A DNA stretch of 64,000 bases from Huaxiibacter chinensis (GTDB lineage: Bacteria; Pseudomonadota; Gammaproteobacteria; Enterobacterales; Enterobacteriaceae). Shown piece by piece: positions 1-9,527 of the stretch (positions are counted from its first letter, which is position 1; each line of letters starts with the position of its first letter). The notes under the pieces were generated by a model. It saw only the letters and a list, made by a program, of their open reading frames with translations, was not told the origin of the DNA and made no database searches. The DNA lies in contig NZ_JAJVHF010000003.1 in NCBI RefSeq assembly GCF_022171985.1, forward strand, positions 535,735 to 599,734. The letters run 5' to 3'. A program made the translations under genes and the position numbers.

Positions 1-711
1 GCTGGCGATGTCATTCATGCCAAAGAAGGCGGCAAGGGTGGCAATAAACAGGAGCGGCGCCCAAATCCAGGCAGCATTCGCCAGGGAGAGCGTTGACCCA
101 TCTTCCTGCGTGACGCCGTGTACGCCAAGGAAGGTAAACATCGGCAGAAAAATGACCGCCGGAGCGACCATCTGCATGACGCTCACCCCCAGATTACCCA
201 GGCCGCCATTAATGCCGAGGGCGCTTCCTTGTTTCGCTTTTGGGAAGAAGAAACTGATGTTGCCCATACTGGAAGCAAAGTTTGCACCGGCGAACCCACA
301 CAGCAGGGCAATGGTAATAAAGACCCAGTAAGGCGTGGCGCTGTTCTGAACGGCAATCCCGAGCCAGACGCAGGGAATAATCAGTATAACGGTGCTTAAT
401 ACGGTCCATTTACGCCCGCCAAATATCGGGACCATGAAAGAGTAGGGAACACGTAATATTGCGCCCGAAAGAGAAGGAAGCGCCGTTAACATAAAGAGTT
501 GGTCAGTGGTAAAATTAAATCCGACTTTATTGAGGTTTACCGCAACGGCACTAAACAACATCCAGACGCAAAAGGCCAGCAGCAGGCATGAGACAGAGAT
601 CCATAAATTTCGGCGGGCGATATGCTTACCTTTATTTTCCCAAAATGCCGCGTTTTCCGGTTTCCAGTTATTCAAAAGATAATGATTATTTTTCTCACTT
701 TGTTGTGACAT
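1..711 (-). CDS. narU: Nitrate/nitrite transporter NarU, C-terminal part cut by window edge
   Basis: Inner-membrane major facilitator protein that exchanges nitrate and nitrite, the second E. coli-type paralogue after NarK. The start ATG is at 709-711 and the frame runs off the left edge after 237 codons, so about half of the usual ~460 residues is present. The N-terminus is very close to remembered E. coli NarU, including a WKPEN motif near residue 16, an IARRNLW stretch before the first membrane helix, and the nitrate-signature glycine-rich stretch GFAGANFASSMGNISFFFP. Its position next to smvA and near fdnGHI matches the E. coli/Salmonella map. The identity is firm; the C-terminus is not visible. 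Confidence 0.93.
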   Translation of the reverse strand, partial: MSQQSEKNNHYLLNNWKPENAAFWENKGKHIARRNLWISVSCLLLAFCVWMLFSAVAVNLNKVGFNFTTDQLFMLTALPSLSGAILRVPYSFMVPIFGGRKWTVLSTVILIIPCVWLGIAVQNSATPYWVFITIALLCGFAGANFASSMGNISFFFPKAKQGSALGINGGLGNLGVSVMQMVAPAVIFLPMFTFLGVHGVTQEDGSTLSLANAAWIWAPLLFIATLAAFFGMNDIAS

Positions 712-923
712 ATCACCCTCGTACTTACCCGTATTTAAAACAAAAAGGAAGTAAAAACAGACAGTTGCCTGATGGTGCGCCTTTATGAAATATTAGGATT
801 TTTTGGGATACGTCTGAAGGATAGATAAAAATACGAACCCCTGTGTTTAGAAGGGAGATGAGGGGTCGCATTAAGTGTTACTAAATGTAAATTATAGTGT
901 CACGCTTTACTCATTAAGAAGTA
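712..923. other. Intergenic region between narU and smvR
   Basis: This 212-base AT-rich gap lies upstream of narU and downstream of smvR. It must hold the narU promoter. I see no convincing FNR or NarL palindrome, no hairpin terminator and no small ORF with a good ribosome binding site. Confidence 0.4.
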
Positions 924-1499
924 TTAATGCAATTCGAGTGTAATAAGTTTGTCAAGATGGTTGTTAAACGCGATTTGATCCATTTCAGGCATATTCAGAA
1001 CATAAATTCCATCAAGCCCGCAAACCAGTCCGATTAAACGCCAGGCAATATTTTCCGGTGTGTCGTGTAAAACAAAGGCTTTCTCGCTGGCGCCCTGGCA
1101 AATAATCTTCACGGTTTCCTGATGCCACATTTCCATGGTCAGAACGTAAGCCCCTTTGATTTCCGGATCGCGGGTGGCCAGAAATTGCGCTTCACGCCAT
1201 AACCGGATGTAAGGCTCAAAGCCACCTTCATCGCTGCCCAGCATGCCATGCAGACGCTCGCGCCATGTTGCCGTTTCTGGAACGACTTCCGCATCCAGAA
1301 GGGCGCGGATAAGAAGAATAAAGGATTGCGCTTTGAGCTCACCGATACTTGCAAAATGGTGATGAACTTGCCCGGCGGCGACGCCCGCCTCTGTGGCGAT
1401 GCGCCTGACCGTCATACCGGTAAATCCCTCTTTTAAGGCGACATGCATAGCGGCATGGAGAATTGCCTCTCTTCGTTCATCCTTGCTTAAATAGGCCAT
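924..1499 (-). CDS. smvR: TetR-family repressor SmvR
   Basis: Predicted repressor of the divergent smvA efflux gene. The protein is 191 residues with a TetR helix-turn-helix at about residues 24-46 (MTVRRIATEAGVAAGQVHHHF). The reading frame can be extended upstream to a TTG codon at 1514, but the ATG at 1499 gives the SmvR-like start MAYLSKDERR and is preferred. The gene is transcribed away from smvA, and the shared intergenic region carries two GGACA-type dyads that fit its operator. The name rests on the match to remembered SmvR and on the neighbour. Known in Klebsiella and Enterobacter: loss of SmvR raises tolerance to cationic biocides through SmvA. Confidence 0.88.
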   Translation of the reverse strand: MAYLSKDERREAILHAAMHVALKEGFTGMTVRRIATEAGVAAGQVHHHFASIGELKAQSFILLIRALLDAEVVPETATWRERLHGMLGSDEGGFEPYIRLWREAQFLATRDPEIKGAYVLTMEMWHQETVKIICQGASEKAFVLHDTPENIAWRLIGLVCGLDGIYVLNMPEMDQIAFNNHLDKLITLELH

Positions 1500-1542
1500 C
1501 TTTTTCACTCTCAACAGTAATGAAACGAGTGTAACAAAAAAC

Positions 1543-1590
1543 TGGACATGCGTTCAACAATGCGTAGGATCCTCTTTTGGACATGTGTCC
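1543..1590. promoter_or_regulatory. Probable SmvR operators upstream of smvA
   Basis: Two related motifs lie 35 bases apart. The one at 1579-1590 is an inverted repeat GGACA-TG-TGTCC. The one at 1544-1555 begins with the same GGACATG and is degenerate on its right side. They sit between the divergent smvR and smvA genes, where a TetR dimer would bind. Assignment to SmvR is inferred from position. Confidence 0.6.
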
Positions 1591-1614
1591 AGATTTCGAA
1601 TAAAAAGGAAATTT

Positions 1615-3090
1615 ATGTTTCGTCAGTGGTTAGCATTAGTCATTATCGTGCTGGTCTATATCCCGGTGGCGATTGACGCAACGGTGCTGCACGTTGCCGC
1701 GCCGACGTTGAGTTTGACGCTGGGTGCCAGCGGTAACGAATTGCTGTGGATTATTGATATTTATTCGCTGGTGATGGCCGGCATGGTCTTGCCGATGGGC
1801 GCGCTGGGCGATCGCATTGGCTTTAAAAAGTTGTTGATCCTCGGCAGTGTTCTCTTTGGGCTTTCCTCCCTGGCGGCGGCTTTTTCGCCCACTGCGGGCT
1901 GGCTGATTACGGCTCGCGCGTCATTAGCGATTGGCGCGGCGATGATCATTCCCGCCACGCTTGCCGGGATCCGTACGCTGTTCATTGAACCTCGCCACCG
2001 TAATATCGCGCTTGGCGTCTGGGCGGCGGTGGGATCCGGCGGTGCTGCGTTTGGTCCACTGGTAGGGGGAATGCTGCTCGAGCATTTCTACTGGGGTTCC
2101 GTCTTTTTGATCAACGTACCGATCGTTATAGTGGTTGTCGCGCTCGCGGCGCGTCTGGTCCCCGCACAGCAAGGACGGCCTGAGCAGCCTATTAATATCA
2201 GCCATGCGTTGATGCTGATCGTTGCTATTCTGCTACTGGTGTTCAGCGCTAAAACAGCCCTGAAGGGGGTGCTTTCCCCGTGGCTGGTGGCGGCAACGTT
2301 GCTGACCAGTGCCGGTATGTTGTTTGTTTTTGTGCGGATCCAGCTTCGCGCCAGCACGCCCATGATCGATATGCGGCTTTTTACGCATCGCATTATTTTA
2401 AGCGGCGTGGTGATGGCGATGATTGCGCTGGTGGGTTTTGAACTGCTAATGGCCCAGGAACTGCAGTTTGTGCACGGTTTCACCCCGTTTGAAGCCGGAA
2501 CATTTATGCTGCCGGTGATGGTGGCCAGTGGTTTTAGCGGGCCAATCGCCGGGGTTCTGGTCGGGCGGCTGGGGCTGCGAATTGTGGCCGCGGGCGGGAT
2601 GGGGTTGAGTGCAGTAAGTTTTATTGGTCTGTCGCAACTCGATTTCAGCACGCAGCAATGGCAGGCATGGAGCCTGATGGTTCTGCTTGGCTTTAGCGCG
2701 GCGAGTGCGTTGCTGGCATCGACGTCTGCGATCATGGCCGCTGCTCCCAAAGAGAAAGCGGCTGCCGCGGGGGCGATTGAAACCATGTCTTACGAGCTGG
2801 GGGCGGGGCTGGGCATTGCGCTGTTTGGTTTGCTGTTGACCCGGAGCTTTTCGGCGTCCATCGAGCTGCCAGCAGGGCTTGCAGCATCGCTGGCTGAAAA
2901 AGCGTCATCATCAATGGGTGAAGCCGTTAACGTCGCCCAGGGACTGACGCCGGCACTGGCTGATGCAGTGATCGCGTCAGCGAAGACGGCGTTTATCACC
3001 TCCCACAGCGTGGCGCTGGGCAGTGCGGGCGCGATGTTAATGCTGTTGGCCATCGGTGTCTGGTTTAGCCTGGCAAAAGTACCGAAGTAG
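1615..3090 (+). CDS. smvA: MFS drug/biocide efflux pump SmvA
   Basis: Inner-membrane proton-driven exporter of cationic compounds (methyl viologen, acriflavine, quaternary ammonium biocides, chlorhexidine), of the DHA2 branch with 14 predicted membrane segments. The start ATG at 1615 follows an AAGGAA ribosome binding site at 1605-1610 and gives 491 residues beginning MFRQWLALVII, matching remembered SmvA; the upstream extension of the frame is not used. The N-terminal IDATVLHVAAPT stretch in helix 1 and the motif-A-like loop GALGDRIGFKK near residue 65 are typical. It is divergent from its repressor smvR. Confidence 0.93.
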   Translation: MFRQWLALVIIVLVYIPVAIDATVLHVAAPTLSLTLGASGNELLWIIDIYSLVMAGMVLPMGALGDRIGFKKLLILGSVLFGLSSLAAAFSPTAGWLITARASLAIGAAMIIPATLAGIRTLFIEPRHRNIALGVWAAVGSGGAAFGPLVGGMLLEHFYWGSVFLINVPIVIVVVALAARLVPAQQGRPEQPINISHALMLIVAILLLVFSAKTALKGVLSPWLVAATLLTSAGMLFVFVRIQLRASTPMIDMRLFTHRIILSGVVMAMIALVGFELLMAQELQFVHGFTPFEAGTFMLPVMVASGFSGPIAGVLVGRLGLRIVAAGGMGLSAVSFIGLSQLDFSTQQWQAWSLMVLLGFSAASALLASTSAIMAAAPKEKAAAAGAIETMSYELGAGLGIALFGLLLTRSFSASIELPAGLAASLAEKASSSMGEAVNVAQGLTPALADAVIASAKTAFITSHSVALGSAGAMLMLLAIGVWFSLAKVPK

Positions 3091-3097
3091 TTTTCAG

Positions 3098-3118
3098 GCC
3101 CGACGCTCTGCGTCGGGC
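3098..3118 (+). terminator. smvA terminator hairpin
   Basis: Nine-base arms GCCCGACGC (3098-3106) and GCGTCGGGC (3110-3118) with a TCT loop start 7 bases after the smvA stop and are followed by a short T-rich stretch (GAGTTTTCT). Confidence 0.8.
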
Positions 3119-3134
3119 GAGTTTTCTAAAGGCG

Positions 3135-3581
3135 CTAATTTTCATGCGCTAACAGACAATGATTATCCAGCGCCTCAATCTCCGTACCGCTAAAACGCGC
3201 GTACTGTCCGGTCAGCCGCCAGAAAGCAGGTTGTGTTTCGGTGTATATTTCCGCCGCCAGGACCAGACGACATCGATCGTTTTCCTCGAGTTCAAGCAGT
3301 GTCCAGGGAACAAAGTAGCGCCCTGAAGAGGTGAGTTCAAACCACAGTGGGCAGCCGCAGCCAGGGCAGAACCAGCGCTTACCTCGTGCAGACGAGGTGA
3401 AATACGAGGGGGCAATGGAGGCCTTTTCCAGATCAGGTGCGGCGTTCGTTTCAAGATACATCGCAATGCCGCCCGACCATTTCTGGCAAAGCGTACAATG
3501 ACAAGCATAGACGTCGAGATTATCGATATTTACGCTGAAATGACTCATCCCACATAAACAGCGTCCGGTATAGCGTTGCAT
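3135..3581 (-). CDS. GFA-like (glutathione-dependent formaldehyde-activating) zinc protein
   Basis: A 148-residue protein with the Gfa/CENP-V fold signature. Zinc-ligand cysteines are at C8 and C10 (CLC), C27-C29-C32 (CHCTLC) and C72-C75-C77 (CPGCGC). The ATG at 3581 is chosen because AAGGGAG lies just upstream; the frame can be extended to a GTG at 3599. Members are annotated as glutathione-dependent formaldehyde-activating, but most, probably including this one, have unproven substrates. It is monocistronic, convergent with smvA. Confidence 0.8.
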   Translation of the reverse strand: MQRYTGRCLCGMSHFSVNIDNLDVYACHCTLCQKWSGGIAMYLETNAAPDLEKASIAPSYFTSSARGKRWFCPGCGCPLWFELTSSGRYFVPWTLLELEENDRCRLVLAAEIYTETQPAFWRLTGQYARFSGTEIEALDNHCLLAHEN

Positions 3582-3614
3582 GGCGTACTCCCTTATCACG
3601 CCAGATAGAGCGAA

Positions 3615-3643
3615 AAAAAGCCAGCCACAAGGGCTGGCTTTTT
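3615..3643 (-). terminator. Porin gene terminator
   Basis: Twelve-base arms AAAAAGCCAGCC (3615-3626) and GGCTGGCTTTTT (3632-3643) with a 5-base loop. Read on the minus strand it is a stem followed by a T run, directly after the porin stop. Confidence 0.88.
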
Positions 3644-3657
3644 AAACCGTCACAATC

Positions 3658-4740
3658 TTAGAACTGGTAGGTCAGACCCAGTGCAACGATGTTGTCGGTC
3701 GCAACACCAGCAGCTTTGGTGAAGTTGCTGTCGTCAACGAGGTTGATTTTGTAGTCCGCGTAGGTGGACATGTTTTTGTTGAAGTAGTAAGTCGCACCCA
3801 CTTCGATGTACTCAACCAGATCCTGGTCGCCATAGTTGTTGATATCTTTACCTTTGGATTTCAGGTAAGCAATGGATGGACGCAGACCGAAGTCGAACTG
3901 GTACTGTGCTACCGCTTCGAAGTTCTGCGCTTTATTCGCAATATAACCATCACCGAAGTTAGTCATGTTGCGGGTTTCAGAGTAGGTCGTTGCCAGATAG
4001 ATGTTGTTCGCATCATATTTCAGGCCAGCTGCCCACACTTCTGCATTCTCACCGCCGGCATTGATGGTGCCTGCTACGCGACCTGCTGCAACCTGGTTGT
4101 CAGTACGGTCAGATTTTGCATAGGTAGCGCCCGCTGCGAAACCGTTCATTTCGTAAGTTGATGACAGGCCCCAGCCATCACCGTTCGCTTTAGTGATGTC
4201 ACGGTCGTCGTTTTTACCCTGATACTGTGCAGCAAAGTTCAGACCATCTACCAGACCGAAGAAGTCCTGGTTACGGTAGGTTGCAACACCCGTGGTACGG
4301 CCGGTCATGAAGGCATCGGTCTGAGTCCAGGTGTCACCGCCAAATTCTGGCAGTACGTCAGTCCATGCGCCGATGTCGTAAGCAACACCGTAGTTACGAC
4401 CGTAGTCGAATGAGCCAAATTCGTTGAATTTCAGACCCGCGAATGCCAGACGCGTTTTGTTGCCTTTGTCGCCGTTGGATTCGTCGTTATTGCCTTTGAA
4501 TTCGTATTCCCACTGACCGTAACCGGTCATCTGGTCGTTGATCTGAGTTTCACCTTTGAAGCCCAGACGAACATAAGTTTTGTCGCCGTCGTCGCTGCTA
4601 TTGTCAGAGAAATAGTGCAGGCCGGTTACTTTGCCGTACAGATCCAGTTTGTTACCGTCTTTGTTATAAACTTCGGCAGCGTTTACCGCGCCTGCCGCCA
4701 ACATGGAAGTTACTGCCACTGCAACTAATTTAAGATTCAT
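3658..4740 (-). CDS. OmpC/OmpF-type general porin (positional counterpart of Salmonella OmpD)
   Basis: Outer-membrane trimeric diffusion porin of 360 residues. The signal peptide is residues 1-21 (cleavage [11 protein letters not shown]). The mature N-terminus, the LGFKGETQI strand, a PEFGGDTW loop-3 segment that constricts the pore, and the terminal phenylalanine (LGLTYQF) needed for BAM assembly are all present. Lying between smvA and yddG is the location of Salmonella ompD (nmpC); E. coli K-12 keeps only a porin pseudogene there. Enterobacteria carry several close paralogues, so I leave the symbol empty. The gene has its own long upstream region and a strong terminator. Confidence 0.92.
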   Translation of the reverse strand: MNLKLVAVAVTSMLAAGAVNAAEVYNKDGNKLDLYGKVTGLHYFSDNSSDDGDKTYVRLGFKGETQINDQMTGYGQWEYEFKGNNDESNGDKGNKTRLAFAGLKFNEFGSFDYGRNYGVAYDIGAWTDVLPEFGGDTWTQTDAFMTGRTTGVATYRNQDFFGLVDGLNFAAQYQGKNDDRDITKANGDGWGLSSTYEMNGFAAGATYAKSDRTDNQVAAGRVAGTINAGGENAEVWAAGLKYDANNIYLATTYSETRNMTNFGDGYIANKAQNFEAVAQYQFDFGLRPSIAYLKSKGKDINNYGDQDLVEYIEVGATYYFNKNMSTYADYKINLVDDSNFTKAAGVATDNIVALGLTYQF

Positions 4741-5369
4741 TGTTAAAACCCTTATAATTTTATTTAGGTATTTCCTGTGCCATTTCTAAACAATTAGTAA
4801 ACGAGGCTGTTCGTCAACGGCATGCTATTTTTAAGAATCTAATAGCCTTGTTTCAATAATAAGTTTCAAATTATTACTTATAATTTCAAAGAGTGTGATC
4901 GGGATCGGATAAATGCGCCTGAAAAGGCTGAAATTGGCTAATAATTAGGCCAAATATCACTATTTCATCATGTTTATCATTCACGATTAAATAGTTTATT
5001 GTCGTTTTAGTTTTGGTGGTTAATTATCGTTTCTCGTGAATGAAATGCTTAAATAATACGCAGCGCAATAACCTGAAAACAATAGCTTAGAGATTTATCT
5101 GACTACTTATCAAACAATTTATTTTGAAATATCCAGAAACACACTATTGCGATTTGTGCTATATCGGGCGGTAATATAAGAAGGGCACTAATAACAACTG
5201 TTGTCAGTTTATGTCAATATAAATGTAAGGGAACATTACGGGTGAGCAATATAAACAATTATTAAACAGAGACGCTACGTAATAAATTGAGATTTTGACG
5301 CAGGATCACACTATCAACCCACACGTGGCGTCGCCGGGAATAATTTTGTCCGGCGACGAAGCGCATTCA
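4741..5369. other. 629-base AT-rich region between the porin and yddG
   Basis: This gap holds the porin promoter and 5' leader on its left and the yddG 3' end on its right. I find no ORF with a ribosome binding site, no tRNA, and no MicC-like small RNA. Near the right end, GTCGCCGG (5330-5337) and CCGGCGAC (5350-5357) form an inverted repeat that can act as the yddG terminator. Confidence 0.5.
4850..4891 (-). promoter_or_regulatory. Candidate OmpR binding region upstream of the porin
   Basis: Three direct repeats of the type TTGAAAC or TTTGAAA on the minus strand (plus-strand GTTTCAA at 4850-4856 and 4863-4869, ATTTCAAA near 4883-4890) lie 110-150 bases upstream of the porin start. Direct repeats of this kind bind OmpR upstream of ompF and ompC. 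The spacing is irregular, so the call is tentative. Confidence 0.33.
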
Positions 5370-6251
5370 TTAACGACGAGTGGCGTACCAACAGAGAAGC
5401 GAACCCGCGCATACCATGATGGCGCCTTGCCAGAAGGCAAAGGAGAGAGGGGCACTCAGCAGAATCGCCGCCAGTGCTGCTGAAAGCACAGGGGTGAAAT
5501 AGGAGACGGTGGCCAGCACGGAAACATTGCCGTGGAGGATACCTATATTCCACGATGCGTAACCAAAACCCAGCGCCACGCCGCACATCAATAATTTGAT
5601 CACGACGGGGAGGCTAAACACCATCTCTGGCTGTTCACTCAGTAGATATTTCAACCATAAACTCACGGCCGTCAGAAGCACAAAGAGCGTGATGCCGTTC
5701 TGCCCTTTGGCATATTTACTGGTCACCGTGCAGTAGGCGGCCCAGATAAATGCGCCCGCGCAGGCCAGGCCGTAGCTAAGCGGACTGGAGACAATATTGG
5801 CGATTATCTCATCAATATGAAGCCCGCGTTCTCCCCCCAATACCCACGCGATGCCCAGGATCGAAAGTAATAATCCCGGCACGACCCACAGGTTCGATTT
5901 TTGACCATTGAACAGAATGGCAAACACAATCGTCAGGCTTGGCCAAAGATAATTGACCATGCCCACTTCGATGGCCTGTTGACGAGTTGCGGCATAGCCC
6001 AGAGAGAGCGCAAGGCAAATTTCATAGCTCACAAATAAAACGCTGCCTGCAATAAGATAGCGTGGCGAAAAACGTTTAAGTTCAGGAAAGCCTACCGTCG
6101 CCAGACATAATAATCCGCTCACGGTATAGATCATTGCTGCGCCGCCCACTGGCCCCAGGCCTTCACTGACGCCCCGAATAAGCCCAACCATCGTACTCCA
6201 GAGAAATATGGCGGCCAGACCAATCAGCGTCGCTCTCTTTTTGTCCATCAT
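5370..6251 (-). CDS. yddG: Aromatic amino acid / drug exporter YddG
   Basis: Inner-membrane EamA-family (DMT) exporter of 293 residues with ten predicted helices, known to export phenylalanine, tyrosine, tryptophan and methyl viologen. The sequence is close to remembered E. coli YddG across its length (LWSTMVGLIRGVSEGLGPVG near the N-terminus, IEVGMVNYLWPSLT in the middle). Two adjacent ATGs at 6251 and 6248 are possible starts. Divergent from fdnG, as in E. coli and Salmonella. Confidence 0.95.
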   Translation of the reverse strand: MMDKKRATLIGLAAIFLWSTMVGLIRGVSEGLGPVGGAAMIYTVSGLLCLATVGFPELKRFSPRYLIAGSVLFVSYEICLALSLGYAATRQQAIEVGMVNYLWPSLTIVFAILFNGQKSNLWVVPGLLLSILGIAWVLGGERGLHIDEIIANIVSSPLSYGLACAGAFIWAAYCTVTSKYAKGQNGITLFVLLTAVSLWLKYLLSEQPEMVFSLPVVIKLLMCGVALGFGYASWNIGILHGNVSVLATVSYFTPVLSAALAAILLSAPLSFAFWQGAIMVCAGSLLCWYATRR

Positions 6252-6329
6252 TTATCCAATGAAATTCTTAACATGGGGCGAATTTATAGCATTTTTTCAG
6301 GTGCTTCCGCGAACCTTACGCGCAATCTG

Positions 6330-6406
6330 TAACCCCTTAGGATTAAAGAATCGTCACAAGGGCGACTATTTAGGGGGCGAAAAATGGCGACATTGATTTG
6401 ACGCAA
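6330..6406 (+). promoter_or_regulatory. fdnG control region: NarL/NarP 7-2-7 site and FNR site
   Basis: An FNR-like dyad TTGAT-TTGA-CGCAA is at 6393-6406. A NarL-type inverted pair of heptamers TAACCCC-TT-AGGATTA is at 6330-6345. If FNR sits at -41.5, transcription would start near 6441 and the heptamer pair would centre near -103, which matches the arrangement known for E. coli fdnG (anaerobic, nitrate-induced). A lone heptamer AGGGGTA is at 6414-6420. Confidence 0.7.
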
Positions 6407-6468
6407 AAAACGCAGGGGTATTGCTGTTAGTTTGCGCCGCGAAGTCTTAATTAATAACGAGGACAACA

Positions 6469-9400
6469 ATGGACGTCAGCCGCAGAAAGTTTTTTAAAAT
6501 CTGTGCAGGCGGTATGGCCGGAACGACAGCTGCTGCGTTGGGATTTGCGCCCAAAATTGCACTGGCTCAGTCGCGCAACTTTAAGCTGCTGCGCGCCAAA
6601 GAGATTCGTAACACCTGCACGTACTGCTCTGTTGGATGCGGGCTATTGATGTATAGCCTGGGCGATGGCGCGAAGAACGCCAAAGAAGCGATTTACCATA
6701 TTGAAGGGGATCCGGATCATCCGGTGAGCCGTGGGGCACTGTGTCCGAAAGGCGCGGGCCTGCTGGATTATGTCCACAGCGAAAATCGTCTGCGTTATCC
6801 TGAATACCGTGCGCCGGGTTCCGATAAATGGCAGCGGATCTCGTGGAATGAGGCGTTTTCCAGGATTGCAAAACTGATGAAAGCTGACCGCGATGCCAAC
6901 TTCGTTGAGAAAAACGACAAGGGCGTAACGGTTAACCGCTGGCTTTCCACCGGGATGCTTTGCGCATCCGCGGCAAGTAATGAAACCGGCATGCTGACGC
7001 AAAAATTTGTGCGTTCACTCGGCATGCTGGCGGTAGACAACCAGGCGCGCGTCTGACACGGACCAACGGTAGCAAGTCTTGCTCCAACATTTGGTCGCGG
7101 TGCGATGACCAACCACTGGGTTGATATCAAAAACGCAAACGTCGTCGTGGTGATGGGCGGTAACGCTGCTGAAGCACACCCGGTCGGGTTCCGCTGGGCG
7201 ATGGAAGCGAAAAACAATAACGACGCGACGCTTATCGTCGTCGATCCCCGCTTTACGCGTACGGCATCGGTGGCAGATATCTATGCGCCTATTCGCTCCG
7301 GTACGGACATTACGTTCCTCTCGGGCGTGCTGCTGTATCTGATTGAAAACAACAAAATCAATGATGAGTACGTCAAGCACTACACCAACGCCAATTTACT
7401 GGTGCGGGACGATTTTGCCTTTGACGACGGCTTATTCAGTGGTTACGACGCCGATAAACGGCAGTACGACAAATCCTCCTGGAACTATCAGTTCGACGAG
7501 AACGGCTATGCGAAACGCGATGAAACCCTGACCGATCCGCGCTGCGTGTGGAACTTGCTGAAACAGCACGTCTCCCGCTATACGCCGGACGTGGTGGAGA
7601 ACATTTGCGGCACGCCAAAAGCGGACTTCCTGAAGGTTTGCGAAGTGCTGGCCTCCACCAGTGCAGCCGACCGTACCACTACGTTCCTGTATGCACTGGG
7701 TTGGACGCAACACACCGTGGGGGCGCAGAACATCCGTACCATGGCGATGATCCAGCTTCTGCTTGGCAATATGGGCATGGCGGGAGGTGGGGTGAATGCG
7801 CTGCGCGGGCACTCTAATATTCAGGGTCTGACCGATCTCGGTTTGCTGTCCACCAGCCTGCCCGGATACCTGACGCTGCCTTCAGACAAACAGGCGGATT
7901 TGCAGACCTATCTTGCGGCTAATACGCCAAAAGCCACGCTGGCTGAGCAGGTGAACTACTGGGGTAACTATCCTAAGTTCTACGTCAGCCTGATGAAATC
8001 TTTCTACGGCGATGCGGCGCAAAAAGAGAACGACTGGGGCTTTGAGTGGTTGCCGAAGTGGGACCAGGCATACGACGTTATCAAATATTTCAATATGATG
8101 GATAAGGGCCAGGTCACGGGCTATATCTGCCAGGGCTTTAACCCGGTTGCGTCGTTCCCGGATAAAAACAAGGTCGTTCGCAGCCTGAGCAAACTGAAGT
8201 ATATGGTGGTGATTGATCCCCTGGTCACGGAAACCTCCAACTTCTGGCAAAACCACGGCGAGATGAATGACGTGGATACGGCGTCTATTCAGACGGAAGT
8301 CTTCCGTCTGCCGTCGACCTGCTTTGCCGAGGAAGACGGATCGATAGCCAACTCCGGTCGCTGGTTGCAGTGGCACTGGAAAGGCCAGGATGCGCCGGGC
8401 GAAGCGCGCAACGACGGTGAAATCCTTGCCGGAATTTATCATCGTTTGCGTGAGATGTACCGCAGCGAAGGCGGCAAGGGCGCTGAACCGCTGTTGAAGA
8501 TGAGCTGGGAATACAAACAGCCCGATCATCCGGAATCCGAAGAGGTCGCGAAGGAAAACAACGGCGTGGCGCTGGCGGATCTGTACGACGCTAACGGCAC
8601 TCTGCTGGCGAAAAAAGGCCAGCTGCTTAACAGCTTTGCGCTTTTGCGTGATGACGGCACGACAGCCTCATCCTGCTGGATTTATGCCGGGAGCTGGACG
8701 GAACAAGGCAACCAGATGGCCAACCGCGATAACGCTGATCCGTCAGGATTGGGGAATACGCTGGGCTGGGCGTGGGCATGGCCGCTAAACCGTCGTGTGC
8801 TGTATAACCGCGCCTCAGCGGATGTCAACGGCAAGCCGTGGGATCCGAAACGGATGCTCATCGAATGGAACGGGACGAAATGGGCGGGGAACGATATCCC
8901 GGACTTTAACACCGCGCCGCCGGGCAGTGCGACCAATCCGTTTATCATGCAGCCGGAAGGGCTGGGACGACTGTTTGCTCTGGATAAGCTGGCGGAAGGC
9001 CCGTTCCCGGAACACTACGAGCCAATGGAAACGCCGCTGGGGACAAACCCGCTGCACCCGAATGTGATTTCAAGCCCCGTTGTGCGTCTGTACGAAGAAG
9101 ATGCGCTGCGTCTGGGCAAGAAAGACAAATTCCCGTACGTGGGCACAACCTATCGTCTGACCGAACATTTCCACACCTGGACTAAGCATGCGCGTTTGAA
9201 CGCCATCGCGCAGCCAGAACAGTTTGTGGAGATCAGTGAAACGCTGGCAAAAGCGAAAGGTATCGCTAACGGTGACCACGTGAAGGTGAGCAGCAAGCGC
9301 GGCTTCATACGTGCCGTCGCGGTGGTTACGCGCCGTCTGCAGACCCTGAACGTTCACGGTCAGCAGGTGGAAACGGTAGGGATTCCTCTGCACTGGGGCT

Positions 9401-9516
9401 TTGAAGGCGTGGCCCAGAAAGGGTATATCGCTAACACCCTGACGCCAAACGTCGGCGATTCCAACTCGCAAACGCCAGAGTACAAGGCGTTTTTGGTCAA
9501 CATCGAGAAAGCGTAA
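6469..9516 (+). CDS. fdnG: Formate dehydrogenase-N alpha subunit FdnG, selenocysteine at codon 196 (in-frame TGA)
   Basis: Periplasm-facing molybdopterin subunit that oxidises formate and feeds electrons through FdnH and FdnI to menaquinone for nitrate respiration. The frame is 1,015 residues, the E. coli length, if the TGA at 7054-7056 is read as selenocysteine (residue 196, as in E. coli FdnG). Without that decoding it looks like two ORFs. A twin-arginine signal SRRKFFK is at residues 4-10. The N-terminal [4Fe-4S] ligands are C50, C53, C57 and C92. It is followed 11 bases later by fdnH. Confidence 0.98.
7057..7103 (+). promoter_or_regulatory. Bacterial SECIS element of fdnG
   Basis: Immediately 3' of the TGA, GACCAA (7061-7066) pairs with TTGGTC (7091-7096), and an inner stem AGCAA/TTGCT (7071-7083) presents a GTCT loop. 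This is the SelB-binding hairpin that inserts selenocysteine in fdnG-type genes. Confidence 0.9.
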
Positions 9517-9527
9517 GGAGCGAATAA

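Noticed and set aside
4741..5369. MicC or another small RNA gene beside the porin
   Set aside because: No sequence resembling MicC and no intrinsic terminator that would end a small RNA in this gap.
5295..5483. Short plus-strand ORF over the yddG 3' end
   Set aside because: No ribosome binding site and it runs opposite to yddG coding sequence; the yddG terminator hairpin lies inside it.
6469..9516. Two separate genes split by a stop at 7054-7056
   Set aside because: The TGA is at the known selenocysteine codon 196 of FdnG and is followed by a SECIS hairpin, so it is one gene.
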